Assembly (NCBI RefSeq): GCF_016907925.1
Contig: NZ_JAFBCZ010000038.1
Span: forward strand, 1-53,982
Reading direction: 5' to 3'
DNA from: Herpetosiphon giganteus
GTDB taxonomy: Bacteria > Chloroflexota > Chloroflexia > Chloroflexales > Herpetosiphonaceae
Length of the DNA stretch: 53,982 nt
Shown: one piece after another, positions 34,091 to 43,923 of the stretch
Numbering within the stretch: the first letter of the stretch is position 1
Layout of the letters: the number at the start of each line of letters is the position of its first letter
Program-made: the position numbers and the translations under genes
The notes under the pieces: model-generated
Databases searched by the model: none
What the model saw: the letters and a program-made list of their open reading frames with translations, nothing else
Told to the model about the DNA's origin: nothing

Positions 34091-35410
34091 ATGGTTAAGG
34101 TTGCTCAGCAACGGCATTGGTTGTGGTTTGTGCTCAGCAGCGAGCTGATTATTACGGCGCTGCATTATCTGACCAGCGCCCATCTTTTGCCCTATCATTC
34201 GATTTATCGCAGTTTGTATTATCTGCCGGTTGGTGTGGCGGCAGTGATGTGGGGCCGTACATTTGGGCTTGGGCTGGCGCTTTTTACCGCGTTGGTCTAT
34301 TTACCGCATGCCCATTGGCTCGATGTCCATGCTTCTAATAGCTTACTCGATAATACGTTGGAGATGGTGACCTTGATTGTGGTGGCAGCGTTGCTTGGCA
34401 GTTTAGCCGAGCGCGAACAACAGGCCCACAGCCGTGCCGAAGGCTTGCGGGTGTACATTCACGACGTGCTAGCAAGCCTGCCGGTAGGCGTTGCCACGAT
34501 TGAGCAGCAGCAGTTGAAATTGCAAAATCCAACAGCGAAACATTTATTGCAGCCAACTCCAAGCCTCGCCCAATTGCCCCAAACCAATGGCTATAGCGAA
34601 ATGCAGCTTGCTAAAGGCGCGTTGGCGGTGCGGCGTTCAGCATTACATAATATTGAGGGTCAGCCAATTGGGGCGGTTTTGGTGTTTGAGGATATTCGCG
34701 AGCAGCAAGCAATCGCCGAGCGCATTCGCCAAGCTGAACGTATGGCAGCCTTGGGCCAATTGGCTGGCGGTCTCGCCCACGAGGCCCGCAATCCATTGGG
34801 CATTGTGCGTGCTACCAGCCAACTCTTGGGCCATAAATTGGCTCAACAACCAGCCTTAGCCCACTATACAAGCGTGATTAATAGCGAGGTTGATCGTTTG
34901 GATCGCTTGATTAGCTCGCTGTTAAACTATGCCCAGCCCCAAGCGTTGCAACGCCAGCCATTGGCAATCAACCAATTATTAGCCGAATTTGGGGCTACCT
35001 GTCAGCCGTTGGCAGCAGAACATGGCGTTGCCTTGCAGCTAATCCTCGATTCTACTGAACCGTGGATTGAAGCTGATCGCGATGCAATCTGGCAAATGCT
35101 ATTAAACCTAAGTTTGAATGCGCTGCAAGCAAGCCAAACTGGGCAAGTGATTCAGCTTGAAAGCCTGATTGTCGGCCAACAGCTTGAAATTCTGGTGCAG
35201 GATCAGGGAGTGGGCATCGATCCGGCGATTCGCGAGCGGATTTTTGATCCATTTTTTACCACCCGAGACGATGGTACAGGCATGGGTTTGGCCTTGGTTG
35301 CGCGCAGTGTTGCCGAACATGGCGGCACAATTAGCCTCGAAGCTGGGCCAAATCAAGGCACGTTGGCTCGTTTGCGGCTACCTCTGTTGCGGCAAGGAGC
35401 ACAAGCATGA
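34091..35410 (+). CDS. NtrB-like sensor histidine kinase
   Basis: A 439-residue membrane kinase. Three to four transmembrane helices fill about residues 10-120, followed by a PAS-like region (about 140-220, LPVGVATIEQQQLKLQNPTA), HisKA with AHEARNPLGIV (phospho-accepting His in the LAGGLAHEARNP motif) and HATPase with DQGVGIDP and GTGMGLAL. GAGG upstream supports the ATG at 34091 rather than 34025. Its stop overlaps the response regulator start by four bases. The signal is unknown; the divergent DUF305 protein hints at metal or redox stress. Confidence 0.87.
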   Translation: MVKVAQQRHWLWFVLSSELIITALHYLTSAHLLPYHSIYRSLYYLPVGVAAVMWGRTFGLGLALFTALVYLPHAHWLDVHASNSLLDNTLEMVTLIVVAALLGSLAEREQQAHSRAEGLRVYIHDVLASLPVGVATIEQQQLKLQNPTAKHLLQPTPSLAQLPQTNGYSEMQLAKGALAVRRSALHNIEGQPIGAVLVFEDIREQQAIAERIRQAERMAALGQLAGGLAHEARNPLGIVRATSQLLGHKLAQQPALAHYTSVINSEVDRLDRLISSLLNYAQPQALQRQPLAINQLLAEFGATCQPLAAEHGVALQLILDSTEPWIEADRDAIWQMLLNLSLNALQASQTGQVIQLESLIVGQQLEILVQDQGVGIDPAIRERIFDPFFTTRDDGTGMGLALVARSVAEHGGTISLEAGPNQGTLARLRLPLLRQGAQA

Positions 35411-36564
35411 GCAAACGCGTTTTGGTAATTGACGATGAGGCGAATTTGCGTTGGGTGCTGAGTGAAGCCTTGAGCGACCAAGGCTATGAGGTTGTGGTAG
35501 CAGCCAATGCCAATGATGGTTTAGCGGCGATGAGTCGCCAGCCTGCCGATGTCGTGATTCTCGATTTGAAATTAAAAGGCATGGATGGACTGGTAACCTT
35601 GGCTCGGTTGCGCGAACGCTGGCCTGATGTGGTAGTGCTGATCTTGACCGCCTATGGCACGGTTGCGAGTGCAGTTGAGGCTATGCAACGGGGAGCTGCC
35701 GATTATTTGCGCAAGCCCTTTGATTTGGAAGAAATTGGTTTTAAGCTGCAACGGGCGTTGGAGCGGGCTGCACTCCAGCAAGAGATTCGCTATTTGCGCC
35801 AAAGCCAGCAGCAAGCCACGATTGCTGGTTTAATTGGTAGCCATCCTGCTTGGCTCGCCTGTCGCGCGCAACTTGAGCGCATGATCGATCGCTTGCCATT
35901 GCTGGTGTTGGTTGGCGAAGTAGGCGTTGGCAAAGCTCAATTGGCGCGTTATGCTCATGCAATCAGCCAGCGCCACAATGCGCCTTTGATTGAGCTTGAT
36001 GGAGCGTTATTAACTGAGCCGATGCTCGTAGCGGCGCTGCACGAGGCTGGCCAAGGCACTCTGTTGATTCGCCATGGCCTAAATTGGCTCGATTGGCTTT
36101 TAGACCAAACCCTCCAACCGAGGATCATAGTGACCAGCCTTAAATTGCCTGAACAACCACTGCCAACGCTTCAGGTTCCTAGTTTGAACCAACGCCGCAG
36201 CGACATTGGTTTGTTTGCTAGGACTTGGCTTGGCGCGCAATCGTTAAGTGCAGCAGCGCTCCAACAGCTTGAGCAAAGCCATTGGAGCGCCAATTTGCCA
36301 GAGTTGCGCCATGTGTTGGAGCGGGCAGCGATGGCGGCAAATGGCCAAACGATTCAGCTTGAGCATTTACCGCATGATTTGGCTTTGGCTACTGCCGAGC
36401 CAATTGCCTTGCCCGCAACTGGCCTGCAACTAGAATTGGTTGAGCGCAGTTTATTGCAGCAAGCCTTGCAACGTGCCAATGGCAATAAAACCCGCGCCGC
36501 CGAATTGTTGGGCTTGTCGCGCCATCAATTACTGTATCGGCTCGAAAAACATGGCCTGAGTTAG
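35407..36564 (+). CDS. Degenerate NtrC-type response regulator without sigma-54 contact motif
   Basis: A 385-residue protein with receiver (Asp53 in VILDLKLKG, TAYG, LRKPF), an AAA-like region and a C-terminal Fis helix-turn-helix (347-385, KTRAAELLGLSRHQLLYRLE). Walker A is kept as GEVGVGKA (170-177) and the arginine-finger region as QRRSDI, but the AAA part is shortened: the GAFTGA loop is missing and the Walker B strand reads TLLIRHG instead of TLFLDE. It therefore cannot activate sigma-54 in the normal way and probably acts on the housekeeping polymerase, likely at the two palindromes upstream of its operon. Its 3' end overlaps the convergent gene by four bases. Confidence 0.85.
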   Translation: MSKRVLVIDDEANLRWVLSEALSDQGYEVVVAANANDGLAAMSRQPADVVILDLKLKGMDGLVTLARLRERWPDVVVLILTAYGTVASAVEAMQRGAADYLRKPFDLEEIGFKLQRALERAALQQEIRYLRQSQQQATIAGLIGSHPAWLACRAQLERMIDRLPLLVLVGEVGVGKAQLARYAHAISQRHNAPLIELDGALLTEPMLVAALHEAGQGTLLIRHGLNWLDWLLDQTLQPRIIVTSLKLPEQPLPTLQVPSLNQRRSDIGLFARTWLGAQSLSAAALQQLEQSHWSANLPELRHVLERAAMAANGQTIQLEHLPHDLALATAEPIALPATGLQLELVERSLLQQALQRANGNKTRAAELLGLSRHQLLYRLEKHGLS

Positions 36565-37427
36565 CCATTGATCACTTCGCCGCCATTGGGGTGTAAGATT
36601 TGCCCCGCCATATACGAGGCATCATCGCTGGCCAGAAACACATAACAATTGGCAACTTCTTCTGGCTGGCCTGCGCGTTTCATCGGCACATCACTGCCGA
36701 AGGTCGCTACTTTTTCTGCATCAAAGGTTGCGGGAATCAGCGGTGTCCAAATTGGGCCGGGTGCTACGCCATTAACCCGAATGCCTTTTTCGATTAGGGA
36801 TTGCGAGAGCGAGCGGGTAAAGGCCACGATTGCGCCCTTGGTCGCTGAATAATCGAGCAATTGCGGGCTGCCACGATAGGCTGTGACCGAAGTCGTATTG
36901 ATAATGCTGCTGCCTTTTTTGAGCTGTGGCAAGGCTGCTTTGGTCAGGTAGAACATGGCAAAAATATTGGTGCGGAAGGTACGCTCCAATTGCTCGGCAC
37001 TAATATCAGTAATCGATTCTTGCGGATGTTGCTCAGCAGCATTATTAATCAAAATATCAAGCTGGCCGAATTTCGCTATTGTTTGCTCGACGAGGCTTTG
37101 GCAATAAGCTTCATCGCCAATATCGCCTGCTGAGAGCAAGCAGCGGCGGCCTTCGGCCTCGACTAAGCGCTTGGTTTCTTGTGCGTCGTCATGTTCATTC
37201 AAATAATTAATCACAACATCAGCGCCTTCTTTGGCATAAACAATCGCGACTGCCCGCCCAATCCCACTATCGCCCCCAGTAATCAAGGCAACTTTATCTT
37301 TAAGCTTGTCGCTCCCTTGATAGCGGCGATCCTGGGCTTTGGGCTTGGGCTGCATTTCCGATTCGATGCCAGGCTGTTGATCTTGGGTTTGGGGTGGAAA
37401 TTGCTGTTTTTTTTCTTCGTTTGACAT
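36561..37427 (-). CDS. SDR family oxidoreductase
   Basis: A 288-residue short-chain dehydrogenase of the YhdF/YghA glucose-dehydrogenase-like group. A hydrophilic, Gln/Pro-rich N-terminal extension of about 40 residues precedes the NAD(P) motif GGDSGIGRAVA. Asn in INNAAEQ, Ser in NTTSVTAY and the YSATK motif form the active site. AAGGAGAT before the ATG at 37427 fixes the start. This subfamily is often linked to stress or spore/desiccation functions. The substrate is unknown. Confidence 0.88.
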   Translation of the reverse strand: MSNEEKKQQFPPQTQDQQPGIESEMQPKPKAQDRRYQGSDKLKDKVALITGGDSGIGRAVAIVYAKEGADVVINYLNEHDDAQETKRLVEAEGRRCLLSAGDIGDEAYCQSLVEQTIAKFGQLDILINNAAEQHPQESITDISAEQLERTFRTNIFAMFYLTKAALPQLKKGSSIINTTSVTAYRGSPQLLDYSATKGAIVAFTRSLSQSLIEKGIRVNGVAPGPIWTPLIPATFDAEKVATFGSDVPMKRAGQPEEVANCYVFLASDDASYMAGQILHPNGGEVING

Positions 37428-37579
37428 AATCTTTATCTCCTTAACACGTAACCACACTTCACTGTCTAGCGAAGCAAGAAACATACCAATTGCTGAAGTA
37501 GCTTCAGGCTTGCGATGGAGTGCAGCGCTAGGCCAATCGGCTAGACTTGCTCAGTTATGCTAGACAGGAGCCTTTGGCA

Positions 37580-38629
37580 ATGAAAGCATTTGATCAATTA
37601 ACTGAGCGTGGGCAGCATCAGCGGCGACGGCGCTTGGCCGAGGCAGCCTTGGCGGCGTTTGGCATCAAAGCTGAACAAATAACGTTTATTAATCATGGTG
37701 AAAATACAACCTATCGCGTCAAAACTGCTGCGGCAGATGGCTCACAGACTGGGTTTTATCGCACTGGCTATTATTTGCTGCGTTTGCATGGCATCAACTA
37801 CAACAGCGCTGCCGAAATAAATTCGGAGCTGCAATGGCTCAAAGCCTTGGCTGAAGAAGCCAAATTACCAGTGCCCTTGCCGGTTGCTGGCTTAGATGGG
37901 CGTTATGTGCAAAGCGTGCAGATTGCCGAAATTCCTCATCGTTACAATTGCTCATTGATGGAATGGCTTGATGGCCGTTTGCAAATCAATAATCCTACGC
38001 CAGCCCATTGCCAACAACTTGGGCTACTTGTCGGCCAATTACATCAACATGCGCAAAATTGGGTTTTGCCAAGTGATTTTCAGCGCCGCAGTTGGGATTG
38101 GGAAGGCCAATTTGGGGCCAATGTGAGCAACGGCGCTGATCATGCCACGGTTTGGGCAGCGATTCCGGCGCAACATCATCAACTTTTGCAACAAACCATG
38201 GATGATTTTGCTGAAGTTGAGCGCATGCTAGGCAAAGGTCGCGATGTTTATGGCTTGATTCATGCTGATCCACATTGGGGCAATATTTTATTTGCCGATG
38301 GCGCGGCGCGTGCGATCGACTTTGATGATTGTGGTTTTGGTTATTGGCTGTATGATTTGGCGATTGCGGTGGGACGTTGGCGGATCACCCCCCAGTGGGA
38401 TGGCATTTGGCAGAACTTTTTAAAGGGCTATTGTCAGCTCCAACGCTGGGACGAAGCCGCTTCCAAGCTGCTTGACGTAATTATTGCGGCACGCTGTACC
38501 AACGTGCTACAATGGTATGTCGGTCATGCAACCTACGACCCGCTTTTTGCGAGTGATGTTCATGAGGTGATCGAAACATTCACCACAAGGATTAGAACAA
38601 TTTATCTCCATCCCCCACTCGCCCGCTAA
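37580..38629 (+). CDS. Aminoglycoside phosphotransferase-family kinase (SrkA/homoserine-kinase-like)
   Basis: A 349-residue kinase-like protein. The N-terminal lobe has NHGENTTYRV. The catalytic loop GLIHADPHWGNILF and the metal Asp in AIDFDDCGFG are intact, and the sequence around YDLAIAVGRW resembles the SrkA/YihE and ThrB2 groups. Substrate may be a small metabolite or protein. AGGAG nine bases upstream supports the ATG at 37580 rather than TTG 37547. It stands alone between an SDR gene and the AP2-domain gene. Confidence 0.83.
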   Translation: MKAFDQLTERGQHQRRRRLAEAALAAFGIKAEQITFINHGENTTYRVKTAAADGSQTGFYRTGYYLLRLHGINYNSAAEINSELQWLKALAEEAKLPVPLPVAGLDGRYVQSVQIAEIPHRYNCSLMEWLDGRLQINNPTPAHCQQLGLLVGQLHQHAQNWVLPSDFQRRSWDWEGQFGANVSNGADHATVWAAIPAQHHQLLQQTMDDFAEVERMLGKGRDVYGLIHADPHWGNILFADGAARAIDFDDCGFGYWLYDLAIAVGRWRITPQWDGIWQNFLKGYCQLQRWDEAASKLLDVIIAARCTNVLQWYVGHATYDPLFASDVHEVIETFTTRIRTIYLHPPLAR

Positions 38630-38814
38630 CTGCCCATAGTTGCTAGGCTAGCATATACCAACTGCGGTTATCCAAAAGCTACCCATGTAGATAGGGCCAA
38701 GTGCATAGATTCAATAAGCGATTTTCGCGTTATAATCGTGCTACGTTTTACCTCTTCCTAACCATGAGAGAAGGGTTACTAAGTAGAGGTTTACACCAAC
38801 GGACAAGGATGCAT

Positions 38815-39546
38815 ATGGCAACACAACAAAAGTACAAAAACATCCGACGGATTGAGAACGTCGAGGCCAATTCGTATGGTTGGTGGGTGCGGGTGAGGAT
38901 CGATGGTGAATTGTTCAGCAAGTTTTTCAGCGACAATGCGTTCAATGGCTCTGGTAATGCGCTGCGCAATGCTTTAGAGTATCGCGATTCAATTAAGCGC
39001 GAACGAGGGCGACCCCACATTGAAACGGTTGATCCTGAGGTGCATTACAAGGGTATCAGCCGGATAGATCGTGAGATCAAACGGACACATGGCTGGTATG
39101 TGCGGGTGTTCTACAAAGGCCAACAACGAGTTAAATTCTTCAGTGATATGCTCTACGATGGTCGCGAAGGCGCTTTGGCTGCTGCTTTGGATTTTCGTGA
39201 CGAGGCCGAACGCGAGTTGGGCAAGCCACGGACTGATCGCCCGGTGGTTACGGTTAGTCGCCGCAACGCGACTGGCAAAATTGGCGTGACCAGAGTGCGC
39301 CGCAAAGATCGCAATCGCAAAGGCGAGGTTTATCTGCGTGATGTTTATGAAATCACCTGGTGTCCGCGCCCAAATGAAATCCATCGGACTTCGGTGTCGG
39401 TGCGCAAGTATGGCGAAGAAGAAGCTCGCAAACGAGCCTTTATGATTCGCGATAACAAAGAGCGCGAAATTTTTGGCAAAGTTGTTTCGCAAACCCCCAG
39501 CGCCGAAGAGTTGGCAATACTTGATGGTGACGAACTGGTGACATAG
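38815..39546 (+). CDS. Protein with three tandem AP2-like DNA-binding domains
   Basis: A 243-residue basic protein made of three units, each with three short strands then a helix, as in AP2/ERF and bacterial AP2 domains. Unit 1 (about 6-65) has [28 protein letters not shown] and [10 protein letters not shown]. Unit 2 (about 77-140) has [25 protein letters not shown] and [12 protein letters not shown]. Unit 3 (about 155-235) has [32 protein letters not shown]. No nuclease domain such as HNH is attached, unlike in homing endonucleases. It probably binds DNA and may be a regulator. AAGGA before the ATG at 38815 sets the start. The next gene is asnS, 102 bases on. Confidence 0.7.
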   Translation: MATQQKYKNIRRIENVEANSYGWWVRVRIDGELFSKFFSDNAFNGSGNALRNALEYRDSIKRERGRPHIETVDPEVHYKGISRIDREIKRTHGWYVRVFYKGQQRVKFFSDMLYDGREGALAAALDFRDEAERELGKPRTDRPVVTVSRRNATGKIGVTRVRRKDRNRKGEVYLRDVYEITWCPRPNEIHRTSVSVRKYGEEEARKRAFMIRDNKEREIFGKVVSQTPSAEELAILDGDELVT

Positions 39547-39647
39547 CCCATCACGTATTGGCTTGCGGCAGTACATGGTATTATTGCGAGAAACATGGCG
39601 GTGCCTTGGTGCATCGCCATCGTGTTGTTTTGTTGGAAGGAGCATCT

Positions 39648-40991
39648 ATGGCACTGCTGCCCTCGATGTATATCCGCGATAGCGCCGACCACGTTGGCGA
39701 AGCGGTAAAACTTGCTGGTTGGGTCTATAACAAAACCGAAAAAGGCAAGTTGGTTTTTATTCAATTACGCGATGGTACCGCCACCATTCAATGTGTGGTG
39801 TTTAAAAAGAACGTTAGCGAAGAAGTGTTTGCTCGCGCCAAGGAATTAACCCAAGAATCGTCGTGCTATATCCATGGCACGTTGCGCGCCGACGAACGCT
39901 CAAGCCTGGGTTTTGAATTAGATGTGACTGATATTGAAATTGTGCATCTAACCCAAAATTACCCAATTACCCCCAAAGAGCATGGCACCCAATTTTTGAT
40001 GGAGCATCGCCACTTGTGGGTGCGCTCGGCCAAACAACACGCCTTGCTGCGCATTCGCGCTCAAGTCATTGCTGCTGCCCAAGAATATTTGAATAGCGAG
40101 CATTTTGTGCGCTACGATTCGCCAATTCTGACGGCAACCGCCGCCGAAGGCACCAGCGATTTGTTTGCAACCGAATATTTTGATTTGGGCAATGCCTATT
40201 TGGCGCAAACCGGCCAGCTCTATGTTGAATCGGGCATGGCTACCTTTGGACGGGTCTATTGTTTTGGCCCAACCTTTCGGGCTGAAAAATCGAAAACCCG
40301 CCGTCACCTCACCGAATTTTGGATGATCGAGCCAGAATTTGCTTTCGCCGACCAAGACGATAATATGGAACTGCAAGAAAACTTCGTTTCATATATCGTT
40401 CAGCGGGTGCTTGATCGCTGCGAAGATGATCTCAAAATTTTAGAGCGCGATACCTCGAAGCTCGAAAATATTGTGCCACCATTCCCCCGCATCAGCTACG
40501 ACGAAGCGATTGAAAAGATCAAAGAAGGTGTGGCTGCTGGCGCAACTGTCGCTCCCGATAATGCACCATTAGCACCTTTGGAATGGGGCGACGATTTTGG
40601 CGCACCTCACGAAACCTACTTGGCGAGCTTGTTTGATAAGCCCTTGTTTATCTACAACTATCCAACCAAGGTTAAAGCCTTCTATATGCAACCAGCTGAA
40701 GGCCGCCCAGAAGTGGTGCGCTGCGCCGACATGATTGCACCAGAAGGCTATGGCGAAATTATCGGTGGCTCGCAACGTATCCACGATGCAGAGTTGCTCG
40801 AAGCCCGCATTCGCGAACATGGCCTTGATGTCGCCGATTACCAATGGTATTTGGATCTGCGACGTTATGGCAGTGTGCCGCACTCTGGCTTTGGCATGGG
40901 CATCGAGCGCTGTGTCGCTTGGCTGGCTGGCACGCGCCACATCCGTGAAGCAATTCCATTCCCACGCCAACTTTACCGGATTTATCCATAA
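39648..40991 (+). CDS. asnS: Asparaginyl-tRNA synthetase
   Basis: A 447-residue class II synthetase that charges tRNA-Asn. An N-terminal OB-fold anticodon-binding domain (about 15-105, [10 protein letters not shown] ... FIQLRDGT) is followed by the catalytic domain with motif 2 [20 protein letters not shown] and motif 3 [26 protein letters not shown] is characteristic of AsnRS rather than AspRS. AAGGAGC before the ATG at 39648 decides the start. The upstream ATGs at 39558 and 39594 would add an unrelated leader. No T-box was seen upstream. Confidence 0.92.
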   Translation: MALLPSMYIRDSADHVGEAVKLAGWVYNKTEKGKLVFIQLRDGTATIQCVVFKKNVSEEVFARAKELTQESSCYIHGTLRADERSSLGFELDVTDIEIVHLTQNYPITPKEHGTQFLMEHRHLWVRSAKQHALLRIRAQVIAAAQEYLNSEHFVRYDSPILTATAAEGTSDLFATEYFDLGNAYLAQTGQLYVESGMATFGRVYCFGPTFRAEKSKTRRHLTEFWMIEPEFAFADQDDNMELQENFVSYIVQRVLDRCEDDLKILERDTSKLENIVPPFPRISYDEAIEKIKEGVAAGATVAPDNAPLAPLEWGDDFGAPHETYLASLFDKPLFIYNYPTKVKAFYMQPAEGRPEVVRCADMIAPEGYGEIIGGSQRIHDAELLEARIREHGLDVADYQWYLDLRRYGSVPHSGFGMGIERCVAWLAGTRHIREAIPFPRQLYRIYP

Positions 40992-41272
40992 AGAACATAG
41001 AACACAGAGCATAGAACAGAGGGCTATCGGCTAAGAGCAATAGGCTATCGGAACAATGGTTGGAATTTCCAACGAATCCCCGATAGCCAAACGCCTAGAG
41101 CCAATAGCCTTAATTAGTGCATAAATTGATTTAACGCAGCGGCGCAGAGCATCAATGGCTCTAGGCTGAAGGCTCTAGGCTATCGGAACATACGGTGGTA
41201 GAATAAATAATTCCGCTAGCCAAAAGCCAAAAGCCTAGAGCCTTACTTCGTGCTCTTCGTGCTCTTCGTGGA
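40992..41272. repeat. Heptad-word repeat region with 42-bp palindromic element
   Basis: From 40994 to 41112 the sequence parses into seventeen consecutive 7-base words (AACATAG, AACACAG, AGCATAG, AACAGAG, GGCTATC, GGCTAAG and so on). Inside it, 41045-41086 is a 42-base element bounded by CTATCGG and CCGATAG that recurs inverted at 50845-50886 with two mismatches. A shorter relative lies at 41177-41220. The region ends in 9-base words that run into the end of the leftward gene. Confidence 0.9.
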
Positions 41273-42223
41273 TCAAAAACTGGCTCCGCGCATTGCCAAA
41301 AGATAGAGTTTAGCCGCAAATTTTCCAATTGTGTGCTTCAGCGCAATTCTATTGGCCCATGGCAGTTGCAGTACGCTTTCGCCATAATACGCGCCTGCCA
41401 ACTGACCATAAATTGCTCCCGTCGTATCAGCATCGTTGCCCAAATTGACTGCCAATAAACAGCCTTGCTCAAATGAAGTGCTGTGGTAAAACGCCCATAA
41501 CGCTGCTTCGAGCGTCCGTGGTACATAGCCCAAGGCTTCGATTGCTGGTGGTTGGCGCTCGCGGAATGAGCCAGCGGCGATTTCGGCAATCTCAGGGCTG
41601 AGCGCTTGCTGCTGCCAGTAGTTGGGCAATGGATGATAATTGGCTGCTAAAAGCTGCATTTTTGGCACACCCCGTAATGCACCAATAATTAACCCAGTGA
41701 AATAGCGACAGGCATCGATCGCAATTTGATTGCCATGAGTAGTGCGGGAGCTAGCCGCAGCGTAGCTATCGGCTAATTGGGGATTATTGACATACGCAAG
41801 GGCAATTGGCGCAATCCGCATCAACGAGCCATTACCCGCCGACCAATGATCTTGGTCACCTGCATAGGCATCGCCAGTTTGAATAAAATAGTTAATTGCT
41901 TCGCGAATGGTACGCCCGCTATCGATATAGCCACCAGTGCTGCTTAAATGGCCTTCTTTGAGCCAACGCCGATAGCGCTGCATTTGATCGACCGGATCAA
42001 AGCCCTTGGATTCGATTAAACTTTCAGCAAGGCAGAGCAGCATGGCGGTGTCGTCTGTCCATTGGCCAGGAGCCAAATTGAACACGCCACCACCAAGCAT
42101 ATCGCTGATTGGCGCGAAGTTGCCTGGGCGCTGAAATTCTAAAGTTGCGCCGAGGGCATCGCCAATTGCTGCGCCAACCAAGCATGCCGCGTAGCGTTGC
42201 CACGCAATTGTTGCTTGTTGCAT
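41273..42223 (-). CDS. ADP-ribosylglycohydrolase family protein (DraG-like)
   Basis: A 316-residue helical enzyme of the DraG/ARH family that removes ADP-ribose from arginine or other acceptors using two Mg ions. The N-terminal AAIGDALGATLEF, the metal motif QWTDDTAM and the C-terminal GNDADTTGAIYGQLAGA are all present. The last residues (GASF and the stop) are encoded by the shared intergenic phrase GTGGATCAAAAA, so its 3' end merges with repeat DNA. The cellular substrate is unknown; a macrodomain protein is encoded 4.8 kb away. Confidence 0.88.
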   Translation of the reverse strand: MQQATIAWQRYAACLVGAAIGDALGATLEFQRPGNFAPISDMLGGGVFNLAPGQWTDDTAMLLCLAESLIESKGFDPVDQMQRYRRWLKEGHLSSTGGYIDSGRTIREAINYFIQTGDAYAGDQDHWSAGNGSLMRIAPIALAYVNNPQLADSYAAASSRTTHGNQIAIDACRYFTGLIIGALRGVPKMQLLAANYHPLPNYWQQQALSPEIAEIAAGSFRERQPPAIEALGYVPRTLEAALWAFYHSTSFEQGCLLAVNLGNDADTTGAIYGQLAGAYYGESVLQLPWANRIALKHTIGKFAAKLYLLAMRGASF

Positions 42224-42246
42224 GATGATCTCAATGTTAAAGAGTG

Positions 42247-42447
42247 GCTATTTTTAACGCAGCGGCGCAGAGAATGAAGGATGAAATCAAAAGTCAAAAG
42301 TCAAAAGCCGATAGCCTTACTTCGTGCTCTTCGTGGTTTCAAGCCTTCGTGTGAAATTTGGTTCTCTGCGCCGCTGCGTTAAATTCCCCTATGCTCTATG
42401 TTCTATGCTCTATGCTCTATGTTCTATGCTCTATGTTCTATGCTCTT
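42247..42447. repeat. Word-repeat region with heptad ATGYTCT array
   Basis: AAAAGTC words at 42289-42309 and 9-base CTTCGTGCT words precede eight consecutive 7-base copies of ATGCTCT/ATGTTCT (42391-42446). The array stops two bases before the stop codon of the leftward gene at 42449. Confidence 0.9.
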
Positions 42448-42448
42448 C

Positions 42449-43183
42449 TTATGCCCCAAACAAATAGCTCAAGAAGCGTTCGCCAACTTTTTGTTCAACT
42501 GCTTCAGTATTATTCGCTTCTTCGCGGGCAAATTTGACTGCTTGTTGCAATTTGCTAATCCGTTCGAGCAATTCATTAACGCGGCGGGCTGGCAACGCAC
42601 CTGAGAATTTAATTGTGCGCCAATAACCAACAATCACATCTTCATAATACACTTCAACTTGAGCTGGGTGCTTTTCGGTTGCTTCAGCCTTAACGTGGTT
42701 ACGGGGAATTTTCTTGGTGCGCACGGTTTGCACTGGCTCGGTTGCCCATGTATCGGTCGATTGATCAAGATTCCAGCTTTCTGCTGCATCAAGGGTTGGT
42801 AATTTGCGTACAAATGTTTGCAAATCAACTAATTGTTTTTCTAAAAAGAGCAAATAAGCAACTGGTACATCGCTGAGCAAGGTTTGGCCATCGACGACAA
42901 CATTGGCCTTGGCAACGCAATTTGTCCAATCTTTGGTTGCAGTAACATCAAATAAACGCGTTAAAATCGTGCTTGTTTGACGAATAATTTCTTCGGCGCG
43001 CATTTGCACTTTGGTCGATTCTGGCGGTAATTGTTCGCCTTCTTCATCTTTTGGGCGATAGGTGCGGCTAATTCCGGCTAAGAGTGCTTGTTTTTGCAGC
43101 GCTTGGTGCGCTTCGGTCAACTCCGAAAATGAGCGGCTTTTGACCCCTTTTTCAACCGCGATGATTTGATTTAATTTAGCCAT
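42449..43183 (-). CDS. Conserved hypothetical protein (DUF7873-like)
   Basis: A 244-residue soluble protein starting MAKLNQIIAVEKGVKSRSF. I recall near-identical N-termini (with GISRTYRPKDEEGEQLPPE) from actinobacterial conserved hypotheticals now grouped as DUF7873. This is memory, not a search. It is alpha-helical and charged, with no catalytic motif seen. GGAGG eight bases before the ATG at 43183 fixes the start. The unusual conservation across phyla suggests horizontal spread. Confidence 0.7.
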   Translation of the reverse strand: MAKLNQIIAVEKGVKSRSFSELTEAHQALQKQALLAGISRTYRPKDEEGEQLPPESTKVQMRAEEIIRQTSTILTRLFDVTATKDWTNCVAKANVVVDGQTLLSDVPVAYLLFLEKQLVDLQTFVRKLPTLDAAESWNLDQSTDTWATEPVQTVRTKKIPRNHVKAEATEKHPAQVEVYYEDVIVGYWRTIKFSGALPARRVNELLERISKLQQAVKFAREEANNTEAVEQKVGERFLSYLFGA

Positions 43184-43392
43184 TCTGGAATCCTCCAACT
43201 ACTAATTAATTTGAATCTGCCCGCAGTATAGCCGATGTGCCTGCGCTTGAGCCATAGCCCTCAGACCGATTGGAATCAGTCGTTGGGCTTAATCCCAATA
43301 GATTGTTGGCGAGTTCTTCATAATCTTTGAACAATTATTTTCTAAACTAGCTTTAGCGATTTGAACAACCTTGACCAATAAAGGATTAGCGT

Positions 43393-43923
43393 ATGCAGAC
43401 GGCAACCAAGCTCAAAACTGGCAATCGAAGCAAAACAAACTATATCGTCGATCTGGTGATCGGAATGAGCTTTTTAATTGCAACCGCACCCAACGCCACC
43501 GGCGAGCCAATTCACGAATGGCTCAGCATGGGCTTGTTGGTGATGATCGTGGTGCACTTGCTCTTACACTGGCAATGGATTGTGGCGATCACGAAGAAGC
43601 TTTTTGGCAACGTGGCTTGGCAACAACGAATTAATTACATGTTAAATATTGGCCTGTTTATTGATCTGACGATCATCATGTTTACTGGCGTGATGATTTC
43701 CAAAACGGTTGTGCCCTTGTTGGGCCTGGAATTACCCAGCAATATGACGTGGCGTAGCCTGCACGGGCTTGCTTCCAACATAGGTGTGGTGCTGATAGGC
43801 TTGCATTTGGCGTTGCATTGGGATTGGATTGTGCGCAGCTCGAAGCGCTATTTGATTCAGCCAATTGCCAAGCGCCTGCACAAACCAACCAATCAATTAG
43901 CTACCAAGGAGCAATCATCATGA
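43393..43923 (+). CDS. DUF4405 (cytochrome b-like) membrane protein
   Basis: A 176-residue protein with four transmembrane helices. Paired histidines (HEW, VHLLLHW, SLHG, LHLALHW) at about the positions used for haem in cytochrome b561-like and DUF4405 proteins suggest haem binding and electron transfer at the membrane. AAAGGA precedes the ATG. It overlaps the next gene by four bases and starts a four-gene operon with a two-component system, so it may supply a redox signal (inference). Confidence 0.82.
   Translation: MQTATKLKTGNRSKTNYIVDLVIGMSFLIATAPNATGEPIHEWLSMGLLVMIVVHLLLHWQWIVAITKKLFGNVAWQQRINYMLNIGLFIDLTIIMFTGVMISKTVVPLLGLELPSNMTWRSLHGLASNIGVVLIGLHLALHWDWIVRSSKRYLIQPIAKRLHKPTNQLATKEQSS

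Noticed and set aside
39547-39647. T-box leader upstream of asnS
   Set aside because: The region is only 101 bases and no T-box consensus sequence or antiterminator fold was seen.
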